DNA of 64,000 bases, taken from Anaeromassilibacillus sp. An200. Its GTDB lineage: Bacteria; Bacillota; Clostridia; Oscillospirales; Acutalibacteraceae. Below are positions 10,542 to 19,216 of the stretch, one piece after another. Where the stretch lies: contig NZ_NFJU01000001.1 in NCBI RefSeq assembly GCF_002160025.1, positions 62,001 through 126,000 of the forward strand, written 5' to 3'. How positions within the stretch are numbered: position 1 is the first letter of the stretch; every line of letters starts with the position of its first letter. Under the pieces are notes generated by a model. It was not told where the DNA came from and made no database searches. It saw only the letters and a program-made list of their open reading frames with translations. Made by a program: the position numbers and the translations under genes.

Positions 10542-11639
10542 TTAATCAAGAAAATCTTTCAATTTTTTGCTTCTGCTGGGATGGCGAAGCTTTCGAAGGG
10601 CTTTGGCCTCAATCTGACGGATTCTTTCCCGCGTCACATTGAACTCCTTGCCCACCTCTTCCAATGTTCTGGAACGTCCGTCTTCCAAACCAAACCGCAG
10701 GCGAAGGACCTTTTCCTCTCGCGGGGTCAGCGTATCAAGCACGTCGGAAAGCTGCTCCTTAAGCAGTGTGTGTGAAGCCGCATCCTGCGGAGCAGGCGCA
10801 TCGTCATCCGGGATGAAGTCTCCAAGATGGCTATCCTCTTCCTCACCAATCGGTGTCTCCAGAGAAACGGGCTCCTGTGCAACGCGCATGATCTCCCGCA
10901 CCTTATCGACAGGCATGTCCAGTTCATCGGAAATCTCGTCCGCCGTCGGCTCATGGCCGTTGGTGTGCAGAAGCTGGCTGGAAACCTTTTTCACCTTATT
11001 GATGGTTTCCACCATATGCACCGGGATACGGATAGTTCTGGCCTGATCCGCAATAGCACGGGTGATGGCCTGCCGAATCCACCAAGTGGCATAAGTGGAA
11101 AATTTGAAGCCTTTCGTATAATCAAACTTCTCCACCGCTTTGATAAGACCCAGATTTCCTTCCTGAATCAAGTCCAGAAACTGCATCCCGCGACCCAGGT
11201 ATCGTTTTGCAATGCTGACCACCAGACGGAGATTTGCTTCTGAAAGCCGCTTTTTAGCCGCCTCATCCCCACTGGAAATACGGATAGCCAGATCGATTTC
11301 CTCTTCTGGAGTCAGAAGGGGAACGCGGCCGATTTCCTTCAGGTAAACCTTCACAGGATCATCAATCGCAATTCCATCCGTGTTCAGGGCATTTTCGAGA
11401 TCTTCTCCATCTTCATCCTGTGTCAGAAACTCAATATCGTCAAGTGGCGTGTCGTCCAAACTGTTCTCGACAATCTCCACGCCCTGCGCTTCCAGCGTAT
11501 CATAAAATTTTTCAAGTTGTTCCGGTTCAAAATCGAGCTCACCGATCGCATCCAGAATCTCGTTGGTGGAAAGCTGGCCTTTTGCTTTTCCCTGCTCAAT
11601 CAATTCCCGAATCACTGTCTTTTTGTCTGGCGCTCCCAT
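10542..11639 (-). CDS. rpoD: RNA polymerase primary sigma factor (sigma-A/sigma-70)
   Basis: Housekeeping sigma factor, 365 residues, as in other Firmicutes (no long non-conserved region). Region 1.1 is short. Region 2 shows [17 protein letters not shown] and the [13 protein letters not shown] segment that reads the -10 box. Region 4 ends [20 protein letters not shown], the -35 recognition helix-turn-helix. The start MGAPDKKTV at 11639 follows AGGGGGAATTTCGCT; the upstream frame extension is not homologous. It lies 19 nt after dnaG in the classic dgt-dnaG-rpoD arrangement. The promoters noted in this window (TTGACA/TATAAT type) are what this factor should read. Confidence 0.98.
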   Translation of the reverse strand: MGAPDKKTVIRELIEQGKAKGQLSTNEILDAIGELDFEPEQLEKFYDTLEAQGVEIVENSLDDTPLDDIEFLTQDEDGEDLENALNTDGIAIDDPVKVYLKEIGRVPLLTPEEEIDLAIRISSGDEAAKKRLSEANLRLVVSIAKRYLGRGMQFLDLIQEGNLGLIKAVEKFDYTKGFKFSTYATWWIRQAITRAIADQARTIRIPVHMVETINKVKKVSSQLLHTNGHEPTADEISDELDMPVDKVREIMRVAQEPVSLETPIGEEEDSHLGDFIPDDDAPAPQDAASHTLLKEQLSDVLDTLTPREEKVLRLRFGLEDGRSRTLEEVGKEFNVTRERIRQIEAKALRKLRHPSRSKKLKDFLD

Positions 11640-11658
11640 AGCGAAATTCCCCCTGCTT

Positions 11659-13428
11659 CTATTTTTTCTGCTTCCGCAGCGCCTCAAGATACCCCAGCAG
11701 CTCCTGCGGCTGTTCTGCTTCCGCAGCCTGCCGGGCTCTGAGGGCCGCTTTTTCTGTTTTCAGTACCTGAATATATTCCTGAACACCACGTTCCGAAACC
11801 GGAACATCATGATATCTGGCCATCATACGCGCAATAGAGGAAATCTCTTCCTCGGAAAACTCCCCGGATATGGCGGAAAGAGAAAGTTCTGTCCCCGCGT
11901 CCAGCTTTGCCTTCAAAGCAGCATAAACGCGCCGGTTAAAGGCAGTAATAAAAATATCCGCTGAAAGTGCACCCGCAATCCCTTCCGCTGTTTCCGGATA
12001 TCGCAGCATGGCGGAAAGCAAAGCCTCCTCCGCTGCTGCCGCACGAAGATTGGACGCTTTATCAGGGTTCACACGATCGCGAAGTCCCGCCGTTTCCTGC
12101 TGATATTCTCGAAACTCTTTTTTCTTTTCCTCACGGCGTCTTTTTTTCATCAGACTATCCACCTGACGCAGAATTGCAGACCGATCCACGCTCATTTCCT
12201 CTGCCAGACGCCCGGCATATACTTCCTGTTCAATACGGTTTGTCAATCCCGCAAGAATCTCCGCTGCTCCTGTCAGATATGCAACACGCCCTGCGGGCTC
12301 TTCAATCGGATTAGCTTGCTGTAGCTTTTGCAGCCTGTACTCCACATCATTCCCTGTTGTATCGAGGAGATTCTTAAAGCGGGCATACCCCTGATCCCCA
12401 TAGGAACGAATATATTCATCCGGATCCTTTCCGTTTGGGACTGTGAGAACTTTTACCAAAAGCCCCGCTTCCCGCAGCATAGGAATCGCCCGCGCTGTTG
12501 CATTCTGTCCGGCCGTATCCGCATCATAACAAAGTACAATTTCTTTCGCATAGCGAGCCATCAAGCGCGCTTGTTCTGCTGTCAGCGCCGTTCCCAAAGT
12601 AGCCACGGCTGTGGGAAAGCCTGCCTGATGGAGCGAAATCACATCCATATAGCCTTCCGCAAGAATCAGCTGATCTCCCCCAGCATCCTTGGCGAAGTTC
12701 AATGCAAACAGAGCGCTGCTCTTGTGGAAAGCTGGTGTATCAGAGGTATTGAGATACTTAGGCTTTGCATCCCCCAACACACGTCCGCCAAACGCGATGA
12801 CATTGCCGCGCAAGTCAATGATGGGGAACATCACACGGTTGGAAAAACGATCCACAGCGCCGCCATTTCTTCCTCGGAACGCCACATTGGCCTGAATCAC
12901 TTCCTCCCCGGAAAAACCTTTCCGGCGAAGATGGTTAACCAGTGCAAATCGATCCGGCGGCGCATAGCCCAAGCCGAAGTGGCGAATCGTTCTCTGTGTA
13001 AGCGCACGTCCCCGCAGATAATCCATTCCCGGCTGGCCCTCCTGCGAATTGAGGACAGAGTAGAAGAAACGTGCCGCTTCCCGATTGATTTCCAAAATCC
13101 GCATGCGAAGCCGGGCCATGCCGTCGTCCACCTGCCTTTCCGGCACCTGCATTCCTGCACGGTCAGCGAGAAAACGAACAGCTTCCACATAATCCAGATG
13201 CTCAATTTTTCGCACAAAAGTGATAACATCTCCGCCCGCATGACAGCCAAAGCAATAAAAGGAACCGTTATCTGGATAGACATGAAATGATGGAGTTTTT
13301 TCTCCGTGAAAGGGACAAAGCCCCACCATATTCCGGCCAGAGCGCCGCAAATTGACATAGGAGGACACCACATCCCCAATATTGTTGCGGAATTTCAGTT
13401 CCTGAATAAAGGAATCCGGAAACGGCAA
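11659..13428 (-). CDS. dnaG: DNA primase
   Basis: Makes RNA primers for the lagging strand at the replication fork. It has 589 residues. The N-terminal CHC2 zinc finger shows Cys38 and His41 (CPFH) with Cys59 and Cys62 (FYCFGC). The TOPRIM catalytic domain shows [16 protein letters not shown] and [10 protein letters not shown]. The C-terminal third is the helicase-binding part. The start is TTG at 13428: AAAGGAGGGACCACA lies directly before it and the resulting N-terminus ([14 protein letters not shown]) fits the family, whereas the in-frame ATG at 13455 has no ribosome site. It lies between dgt and rpoD in one operon. Confidence 0.97.
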   Translation of the reverse strand: MPFPDSFIQELKFRNNIGDVVSSYVNLRRSGRNMVGLCPFHGEKTPSFHVYPDNGSFYCFGCHAGGDVITFVRKIEHLDYVEAVRFLADRAGMQVPERQVDDGMARLRMRILEINREAARFFYSVLNSQEGQPGMDYLRGRALTQRTIRHFGLGYAPPDRFALVNHLRRKGFSGEEVIQANVAFRGRNGGAVDRFSNRVMFPIIDLRGNVIAFGGRVLGDAKPKYLNTSDTPAFHKSSALFALNFAKDAGGDQLILAEGYMDVISLHQAGFPTAVATLGTALTAEQARLMARYAKEIVLCYDADTAGQNATARAIPMLREAGLLVKVLTVPNGKDPDEYIRSYGDQGYARFKNLLDTTGNDVEYRLQKLQQANPIEEPAGRVAYLTGAAEILAGLTNRIEQEVYAGRLAEEMSVDRSAILRQVDSLMKKRRREEKKKEFREYQQETAGLRDRVNPDKASNLRAAAAEEALLSAMLRYPETAEGIAGALSADIFITAFNRRVYAALKAKLDAGTELSLSAISGEFSEEEISSIARMMARYHDVPVSERGVQEYIQVLKTEKAALRARQAAEAEQPQELLGYLEALRKQKK

Positions 13429-13474
13429 TGTGGTCCCTCCTTTTCTTTCCTTCATTTTGCTGACAGCAAAAAAT

Positions 13475-14482
13475 TTAAACCATATAATTCATGTTCCACG
13501 ACCTAGGAATGAAGATGGTGCTGAACAGCTGCACAGCAAAGTGATCCGTCATACCCGCGATATAATCGCAGGCTGCGCGCTCATATCCTTCTTCTGCTGC
13601 AATTAACCGCATATCCTCCGGCAGGTGATCCGGCTGGCACAGATACCGGTAAAGTATTTCTATCAGCCCCGGCACCTTCTTTTCTTCCTTTTTTGCGCGG
13701 GGATTCAGATATACTGATTCATACATAAACTCATTGAGACAATCAAATGCCTGCTGCACCTGCGGATCAAGAAGGATCTCCTGCTGCGTACTATGGTTTA
13801 CCGCCGAAAGCACCAGTGTATCTATCCGTTTCGATTTAGTCGATCCTAATACGCGGAGCACATCAGAAGGAATATCACCCTCATGAAGTACTCCAGCCCT
13901 TTCCGCATCCTCAATATCATGATTGAGATAGGCAATCCGATCGGCCAACCGCACAACGCGGCCTTCCAGTGTTTCCGCCTGTATGCCTCTGGTATGGCAA
14001 AGGATCCCATTTCTCACTTCCCAAGTAAGATTGAGTCCTTTTCCTCCCTTCTCCAGTCTCTCCACCACACGGACACTTTGTTCAAAATGGCGGAAACCGC
14101 CCGGATATAACTCATTGAGCGATCGTTCCCCTGCATGTCCAAAGGGAGTATGACCCAAATCATGACCAAGTGCGATCGCCTCAGTTAAATCTTCATTCAG
14201 CATCAGCGCACGGGCAATCGTCCTTGCAATCTGGGCAACCTCCAGTGTATGTGTCAGCCGTGTACGATAGTGGTCTCCTTCCGGAGAAAGAAAAACCTGC
14301 GTTTTGTGCTTCAGACGGCGAAAGGATTTGCAATGAATTATTCTGTCCCGATCTCTCTGATAAGGCGTGCGAAGCTCGCTTTCCTCCTCGGGATAATCCC
14401 TTCCCCTTGTTTTTGCGGACAAGGCTGCACAAGGAGAAAGATTTCTTTTTTCCGCCTCCTGAATACGTTCCATCACCGTCAT
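13475..14482 (-). CDS. dgt: Deoxyguanosinetriphosphate triphosphohydrolase-like HD protein
   Basis: Predicted dNTP triphosphohydrolase of the HD superfamily, 335 residues, releasing tripolyphosphate from dNTPs and so affecting nucleotide pools. The metal-binding HD signature is complete: His78 in RLTHTLEV, then His107-Asp108 in ALGHDLGHTPFGH. The start MTVMERIQEAEKR at 14482 follows GAAGGAGGGGATGGCT; earlier in-frame ATGs are less well placed. It is 46 nt upstream of dnaG, in the common dgt-dnaG-rpoD order of Firmicutes. The exact substrate preference of this short subfamily is not certain. Confidence 0.93.
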   Translation of the reverse strand: MTVMERIQEAEKRNLSPCAALSAKTRGRDYPEEESELRTPYQRDRDRIIHCKSFRRLKHKTQVFLSPEGDHYRTRLTHTLEVAQIARTIARALMLNEDLTEAIALGHDLGHTPFGHAGERSLNELYPGGFRHFEQSVRVVERLEKGGKGLNLTWEVRNGILCHTRGIQAETLEGRVVRLADRIAYLNHDIEDAERAGVLHEGDIPSDVLRVLGSTKSKRIDTLVLSAVNHSTQQEILLDPQVQQAFDCLNEFMYESVYLNPRAKKEEKKVPGLIEILYRYLCQPDHLPEDMRLIAAEEGYERAACDYIAGMTDHFAVQLFSTIFIPRSWNMNYMV

Positions 14483-14602
14483 AGCCATCCCCTCCTTCAG
14501 GGAAAGGCCGGCATTTACCGGCATGAAAAAGGTTTACATTATAGTTATACGCAGATTTTTTTCTTTTTCCTTTTTTGTTCCTATGTTTTGCGCAAAAAAA
14601 TG

Positions 14603-15226
14603 TCAAGGACACGCAAAAAAGCGCTCTCCTGACACAGAAACGTGGCATTCGCCACACGTTGCGTCTGCAAGTTCACGTTCAAAGGAGGGAAGAGAATCAG
14701 GAGCAATATGAAAAGAAAGGGTTACCGATTCTCCAAACTGTGAATCGTCCAGAATACCACCGCACTCAGGAATCAGTGCCGCAACACGTCCATACTGGCT
14801 GTAAGAACATGTCAGTTCTGCCAAAGCGCACATACGCATCACAATAACCCCAGATTTCTCCAGCGCAAGAGAAACCGCATGGGAATATGCGCGCACCAAT
14901 CCTCCCGCGCCGAGAAGAACCCCCCCAAAATATCGTGTCACAACGGCAATCACATCGGTTACACCAGATTTACGCAGAACATCAAGCGTTGGGATACCTG
15001 CTGTTCCCTGCGGCTCTCCATCATCGGAATAGCGCTGAATACCGCTTTGCCGCAGAGAATATGCGTACACATTATGCGTTGCGTCCCAGTAACGGGTGCG
15101 CAGATCTGCCAGAAAAGCTAACGCCGCTTCCTCTGAATCAATCGGGCAAACGTGTCCGATGAAGCGAGAACGGCGTTCCACAAATTCCACACTGACAGGC
15201 TTCAAAATCGTTTTATATTCTTGCAT
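14603..15226 (-). CDS. yigZ: YigZ/IMPACT family protein
   Basis: A 207-residue protein with an N-terminal UPF0029/IMPACT domain (residues about 15-120; motifs FVERRSRFIGHVCPI, YSDDGEPQGTAG and VTRYFGGVLLGAGGLVRAY) and a C-terminal DUF1949 domain with an EF-G domain V-like fold. The family is related to eukaryotic IMPACT, which acts in translational control; the bacterial role is not settled. An AGGGGGGACC ribosome site precedes the ATG at 15226. A strong terminator separates it from rpmE upstream, so it is only partly served by that promoter, or depends on readthrough. Confidence 0.92.
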   Translation of the reverse strand: MQEYKTILKPVSVEFVERRSRFIGHVCPIDSEEAALAFLADLRTRYWDATHNVYAYSLRQSGIQRYSDDGEPQGTAGIPTLDVLRKSGVTDVIAVVTRYFGGVLLGAGGLVRAYSHAVSLALEKSGVIVMRMCALAELTCSYSQYGRVAALIPECGGILDDSQFGESVTLSFHIAPDSLPSFERELADATCGECHVSVSGERFFACP

Positions 15227-15240
15227 ACGGGGTCCCCCCT

Positions 15241-15276
15241 TAAAAAACATAGGCGGCGCAATCTGCGCCGCCTATG
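15241..15276 (-). terminator. Terminator after rpmE
   Basis: CATAGGCGGCGC / GCGCCGCCTATG, a perfect 12-bp stem with a five-base loop, followed on the minus strand by TTTTTTA. It lies between the rpmE stop and the yigZ ribosome site. Confidence 0.9.
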
Positions 15277-15297
15277 CAAATCCTGAAAGAGAAGACA

Positions 15298-15501
15298 TTA
15301 CTTATCCATGCCGTAGCGCTTCTTAAACATATCGACGCGCCCGCTGGTATCGACGAGCTTCTGCTTACCCGTGAAAAACGGATGGCATTTGGAGCAAATT
15401 TCCACGTGAATATCCTTCTTCGTGGATCTGGTCTTAATCACATTCCCGCATGCGCAGGTAATTGTCGTCTCCTCATACTGGGGATGAATGTTTTCCTTCA
15501 T
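15298..15501 (-). CDS. rpmE: 50S ribosomal protein L31, zinc-binding form
   Basis: Large-subunit protein at the 30S-50S bridge, 67 residues. It is the zinc-containing (C+) type: Cys16 and Cys18 (TCACGN), then Cys36 and Cys39 (ICSKCHPFF). Bacteria that carry this form may swap it for a zinc-free paralogue under zinc starvation; none is seen here. The start [11 protein letters not shown] at 15501 follows AGAGGTGACAACA. It has its own promoter (15544-15572) and terminator, so it is probably a single-gene unit. Confidence 0.97.
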   Translation of the reverse strand: MKENIHPQYEETTITCACGNVIKTRSTKKDIHVEICSKCHPFFTGKQKLVDTSGRVDMFKKRYGMDK

Positions 15502-15543
15502 TGTTGTCACCTCTTTCACGATATACTGCGACTTAACATTTGG

Positions 15544-15572
15544 ATTTTATCATACCGTTTGTAAAAAAGCAA
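15544..15572 (-). promoter_or_regulatory. Promoter of rpmE
   Basis: Minus strand TTGCTT (15567-15572), 17-bp spacer, TAAAAT (15544-15549), about 45 nt upstream of the rpmE start. No Zur-like operator was recognised. Confidence 0.6.
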
Positions 15573-15627
15573 GTATAAAAACATATTTTTTCAAAAAAGA
15601 TTTGTTTTCAGCAATTCTCCCCCGTTT

Positions 15628-16575
15628 TTAAGGCACAGGTCTTCTCGGCTTGTACATCCAGGGCAAGCTTTTCCAAAGGCGGATTCTTTTCTTCAATTCG
15701 AAAGGTGTAGCAGATCCGCATTTAAGGTATTTTCGGTATCCCCCCACCTTGAGCATTCCCTGCACCGCGCCATATCCGTTCCCTTCCCGTAAAAGCAAAT
15801 CCACGCACCACATAACTGCTTGCGGGATTCTTCTTTCCCACAGCAAAGCGCTCACCTTTTTGTCGCCGGGCAAGCGGCTTTCCACATACTCCGTTACACG
15901 CAGCAAAGCCTCTACACGCTGAAACGAAGCTGCTCCCACCGTTTTCTGCGGCCCACGACGCAGTTCGTAAGCAGAGTCTCTCCTCAAAGCTACCGGACTG
16001 CGCACCGCTGTTTCCGCTGTACAAAAGCAGCGCAACAAGAATTCTTCAGAATAACCAAACTCACAATTTTCCGCAAAGATTAGGCGCCGCTCTTCCAAAA
16101 AAGCGCGCCGCAGCAAAACAGCAGCAATATCTACTGGCAGCTTTTCCTCCAGCAGTCCCTGCAGGCAAACAGATCCCGGCATGATGGTTCCTTCTTTTCC
16201 AAAGGGTTCCCCTGCCGTACCAAACACAATATCTGAATGGAGCATATGAGCCATTTCACAGTACGGAGCCAGGAATGCAGAGTACAACCGGCGGGCAAAC
16301 ACAAAAGAAACATATTCTCCGGCCGCCCGAACCATCGCTGTATTCAGTGCACGGGCAACAGTTCCCTCTCCACTTTGAAGCACCGATCCGGACAAACGAA
16401 GCTCCTTGATAGCCCGTAAAGCTTCCCACACGGTTTTATCCGTTGATCCCATATCAGCCACAATAAATTCTGTATTGATACCCTGTGTCTGCTCTGCCGT
16501 CAGACGCAGAATGGCCCCTATTTCCTGCTCGATATTTCTGACTGGAAAGAGTACAGAAAGAGTACACGAATCCAT
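15628..16575 (-). CDS. Glycosyltransferase-like protein (GT2 fold), possibly inactive
   Basis: A 315-residue protein whose first 100 residues resemble the nucleotide-binding half of family 2 glycosyltransferases: LSVLFPVRN at 6-14 and the conserved VADMGSTDKT at 39-48 (Asp41, Asp46). Where active GT2 enzymes carry the metal-binding DXD motif, this one has EYVSFVFARR (88-97), with no aspartate. The rest is not recognised. It may be a degenerate family member with a binding rather than catalytic role, or an active enzyme with an altered metal site. A GGAG site lies 13 nt before the ATG. It starts 44 nt after the CNNM gene and is probably cotranscribed with it. Confidence 0.65.
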   Translation of the reverse strand: MDSCTLSVLFPVRNIEQEIGAILRLTAEQTQGINTEFIVADMGSTDKTVWEALRAIKELRLSGSVLQSGEGTVARALNTAMVRAAGEYVSFVFARRLYSAFLAPYCEMAHMLHSDIVFGTAGEPFGKEGTIMPGSVCLQGLLEEKLPVDIAAVLLRRAFLEERRLIFAENCEFGYSEEFLLRCFCTAETAVRSPVALRRDSAYELRRGPQKTVGAASFQRVEALLRVTEYVESRLPGDKKVSALLWERRIPQAVMWCVDLLLREGNGYGAVQGMLKVGGYRKYLKCGSATPFELKKRIRLWKSLPWMYKPRRPVP

Positions 16576-16619
16576 TGCCGTTCTATTGCTCCTTTCCGGC
16601 AGAACCCTGGGCTATGTGT

Positions 16620-17891
16620 TTACGCCTTCTCCATTTTGGGCGCTGCACGTTTGACCGTCAGCTCCGTTGCATGGTGCGCTGTTCCTTTTGTAACAGTAAT
16701 GTGCAGATCCTCAAAATCAAAGCTGTCTCCCACAGCAGGAATCTTCTCCAGCTTTTCCATGACCCAGCCATTTACCGTTACACAGTCGTAATCATCATCC
16801 GACGCCTTAACATCAAGAAAATCAAACATTTCATCCAACGCCGCACGGCAGTCGATTTTATAAGTAGTATCGTTGATTTTCTGAAAATAATTCACCACAA
16901 CGTCATGTTCATCCCAGATATCGCCTACAAGCTCCTCGATAATATCTTCCATGGTCACAACGCCCTCTGTGCCGCCGAATTCGTCGACAACCACAGCCAT
17001 GTGCACCTTATAATGCTGCAGCATTCTAAGCAAATCGGATACCTTAACCGTCCCGCTGATATAAAGCGGTTTTGTCTGAATCGATTCCAAAGAGCAGTTT
17101 CCCTGCTGCAGGGCGCAGAAATAATCCTTCTCATGCACCACACCAATAATATTGTCAATGGACTCCTCATAGACCGGAAGACGCGAAAATGGATTTTGTT
17201 CAAACACTTTCGCAATTTCTTCAAACGGCGTTTCTTTGTCCACACCGACAAGATCCACACGGGGAGTCAGGATTTCGCGCGCATCCACATCGTCAAATTC
17301 AATCGCAGAGCGAATCAATTCGCCGTTTTCCTCATCGATCCCGCCCTCGCTTTGGGCTTCGTCCACGATGGTGATCAATTCTTCCTGCGTCATGCGATTC
17401 TCCGGCTTTTTCTTAAAGACTAAACTAAGGAGCTTACGCCACTGCATAAAGACGAAATTGATGGGCGTCAGAATAAACATCAAAAATTTCAGAATAGGAG
17501 CCGAAAAGCGGGCAAAGCTTTCCGGATTTTCTTTTGCCAAGCATTTGGGCGAAACCTCACCGAAAATCAGAACCACTATAGTCATAACGGCGGTGGAAAC
17601 AGACGCGCCCAAATCCTGATCCGCCAAAAGAGCGGCAAACATCAAAGTTGCCATGGAAGCGGAAGCAATATTTACGATGTTATTTCCAATCAAGATGGTC
17701 GTCAGCATTTTGTCGTAATTCTCCGACACTTTGAGTACCAATTTGGCCCCTGCGTCCCCATCCTCAGCCAACGTTTTCAATCGAATCCAGTTGATAGTGG
17801 TAAAAGCGGTTTCAGAAGCGGAAAAGTAGCCGGAAAACACAACGCAAATTAAAATACCAATTAGATAGCCGACGATCGATAGGTCGCCCAT
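16620..17891 (-). CDS. CNNM/CorC-type membrane protein with CBS domains
   Basis: A 423-residue membrane protein of the HlyC/CorC (TlyC, YhdP/YtfL) family. The N-terminal DUF21 (CNNM) domain spans about residues 1-190, with hydrophobic segments and the motif SGYFSASETAFTTIN. A paired CBS module follows (about 205-320; TPRVDLVGVD, FSRLPVYEES, MAVVVDEFGGTEGVVTMED), then a C-terminal CorC_HlyC domain (about 335-415). Family members are linked to magnesium efflux or resistance; the haemolysin name is historical. The start at 17891 follows AAGGAGTTTGATTT. No M-box magnesium riboswitch was recognised in the leader. Confidence 0.93.
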   Translation of the reverse strand: MGDLSIVGYLIGILICVVFSGYFSASETAFTTINWIRLKTLAEDGDAGAKLVLKVSENYDKMLTTILIGNNIVNIASASMATLMFAALLADQDLGASVSTAVMTIVVLIFGEVSPKCLAKENPESFARFSAPILKFLMFILTPINFVFMQWRKLLSLVFKKKPENRMTQEELITIVDEAQSEGGIDEENGELIRSAIEFDDVDAREILTPRVDLVGVDKETPFEEIAKVFEQNPFSRLPVYEESIDNIIGVVHEKDYFCALQQGNCSLESIQTKPLYISGTVKVSDLLRMLQHYKVHMAVVVDEFGGTEGVVTMEDIIEELVGDIWDEHDVVVNYFQKINDTTYKIDCRAALDEMFDFLDVKASDDDYDCVTVNGWVMEKLEKIPAVGDSFDFEDLHITVTKGTAHHATELTVKRAAPKMEKA

Positions 17892-17998
17892 AAATCAAAC
17901 TCCTTTTTCTTTCCCGGGATTGCTCCCTGTTCGGCATGTGCGCCACATGCGCCAGTCATGTCCGGAAGCCCCGCTCTCTGCGCGGAACTGTCTTTTCT

Positions 17999-18027
17999 AT
18001 TGTAGCAAAAGACAGGAAGCAATGCAA
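17999..18027 (-). promoter_or_regulatory. Promoter of the CNNM gene
   Basis: Minus strand TTGCAT (18022-18027), 17-bp spacer, TACAAT (17999-18004), giving a leader of about 100 nt. The rest of the 370-bp stretch 17892-18262 holds this promoter, a small hairpin (GTTTGAG / CTCAAAC, 18134-18154) with a nearby T-rich run, and the tRNA promoter; no ORF there is convincing. Confidence 0.65.
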
Positions 18028-18204
18028 CGTTCTTCCGATTTCGAACGATGTGGCCCGAACGCGTTCCACGGTCTGACAAAGCCGTCAGCCCGAAAAAATG
18101 GACCCATAAACGCTTTTTTCTGGTAAAACCGGCGTTTGAGCGCTTTTCTCAAACTCTTTTTCTCACCTTTCTTTTTCAAATTCAAAATTTTTTTCAAAAA
18201 AGAC

Positions 18205-18233
18205 TTGATTTTCCTGCATCCGCGTGCTATGAT
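18205..18233 (+). promoter_or_regulatory. Promoter of the tRNA-Ala pair
   Basis: TTGATT (18205-18210), 17-bp spacer, TATGAT (18228-18233), ending 30 bp before the first tRNA. It may also be the only promoter for the downstream regulator-exporter genes, since none is visible between them and the tRNAs. Confidence 0.65.
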
Positions 18234-18262
18234 AATGAAGCTGTTTCGACAGGAAGCAATTC

Positions 18263-18338
18263 GGGGTATTAGCTCAGCTGGGAGAGCGCCACACTGGCAG
18301 TGTGGAGGTCAGCGGTTCGATCCCGCTATGCTCCACCA
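18263..18338 (+). tRNA. tRNA-Ala (anticodon GGC), copy 1
   Basis: A 76-nt cloverleaf: acceptor GGGGTAT pairing with ATGCTCC, D arm GCTC/GAGC, anticodon loop CTGGCAG (anticodon GGC, reading GCC and GCU), and T loop TTCGATC. CCA is encoded. The G3-U70 wobble pair that identifies alanine tRNAs is present. Confidence 0.97.
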
Positions 18339-18362
18339 CTTCTTCCTTCTAAACAGCAATTT

Positions 18363-18438
18363 GGGGTATTAGCTCAGCTGGGAGAGCGCCACACTGGCAG
18401 TGTGGAGGTCAGCGGTTCGATCCCGCTATGCTCCACCA
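18363..18438 (+). tRNA. tRNA-Ala (anticodon GGC), copy 2
   Basis: Identical to copy 1 over all 76 nt and exactly 100 bp downstream, with a 24-bp spacer between them. This looks like a recent or gene-converted tandem duplication. A terminator follows immediately. Confidence 0.97.
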
Positions 18439-18485
18439 AATCCGAACCTTCTGCCGAATGGCAAAGGGTTCGGATTTTTTATTTT
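18439..18485 (+). terminator. Terminator after the tRNA-Ala pair
   Basis: AATCCGAACC / GGTTCGGATT, a perfect 10-bp stem followed by TTTTATTTT. It begins one base after the second tRNA CCA end and stops about 20 bp before the next start codon. Confidence 0.9.
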
Positions 18486-18504
18486 GTCCTGGGAGGGAAA
18501 CGCC

Positions 18505-19203
18505 ATGGAGCTGAAATGCGCTGTTTGCGACGACGAAGAAGTACAAATTGACACTTTGAAACGTCTCGTCTGCGAATGGGGAAAAGAAAGGAATTACCTC
18601 ATCAAAGCACATTCCTTTCCCAGCGCGGAGGCGTTTCTCTTTGATTATATCGAACACAAAGATTATGACATTCTTCTTCTGGACATTGAGATGGGGACAA
18701 TGGATGGCGTTTCACTGGCAAAGCAGATCCGCGCCGAAAATGAAATGATACAGATTGTTTTTGTGACAGGATTTTCCGACTATATTGCGGATGGCTATGA
18801 AGTCTCCGCTCTTCATTACCTCATGAAGCCGGTAAAAAGGGAACAGCTGTTCGCCGTACTGGATCGAGCGGTGCAGAAACTTGAAAAAAGCGAACGGACT
18901 CTGACTCTTTCCCTCCCCGGCGAAACCATACGGATTCCACTTTACGAGATTCGATATCTGGATGTACACCAAAATTATACGACCATACACGCCGCACAGG
19001 AGTATACCGTAAAGAAAACACTGGCTGAATTTGAGCCGCTGCTCGATGACCGTTTTTTCCGTGCGGGTCGTTCCTGTATCTTAAACCTAACCTTTGTGCG
19101 GCGGGTAACGCGATCCGAAGTCACACTGACGGACGGTTCTTCCCTTCCCCTGCCGCGCGGCCAGTACGAACCGCTGAATCGTGCTCTCATCTCAAAGCTA
19201 TGA
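18505..19203 (+). CDS. LytTR-family response regulator
   Basis: A 232-residue response regulator of the AgrA/LytR type. The receiver domain (1-120) has the acidic pocket Asp9-Asp10, phospho-acceptor Asp60 (DILLLDIEMG) and Lys108 (YLMKPVKRE). The LytTR DNA-binding domain spans about 135-232 (IRYLDVHQNYTTIH, FFRAGRSCILNL). The start at 18505 follows GGGAGGGAAACGCC. It is 19 nt ahead of the kinase gene and heads a probable four-gene unit with two ABC exporters. Its start lies so close to the tRNA terminator that no separate promoter fits between them. Confidence 0.94.
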   Translation: MELKCAVCDDEEVQIDTLKRLVCEWGKERNYLIKAHSFPSAEAFLFDYIEHKDYDILLLDIEMGTMDGVSLAKQIRAENEMIQIVFVTGFSDYIADGYEVSALHYLMKPVKREQLFAVLDRAVQKLEKSERTLTLSLPGETIRIPLYEIRYLDVHQNYTTIHAAQEYTVKKTLAEFEPLLDDRFFRAGRSCILNLTFVRRVTRSEVTLTDGSSLPLPRGQYEPLNRALISKL

Positions 19204-19216
19204 GGAGGAACCTTCC

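Noticed and set aside
17892-18262. Magnesium (M-box) riboswitch before the CNNM/CorC gene
   Set aside because: The leader downstream of the promoter is only about 100 nt and shows none of the conserved M-box segments that I could recognise.
18263-18438. Direct repeat or CRISPR-like unit
   Set aside because: The two 76-bp repeats are plain tRNA-Ala genes; there are only two copies and no cas genes.
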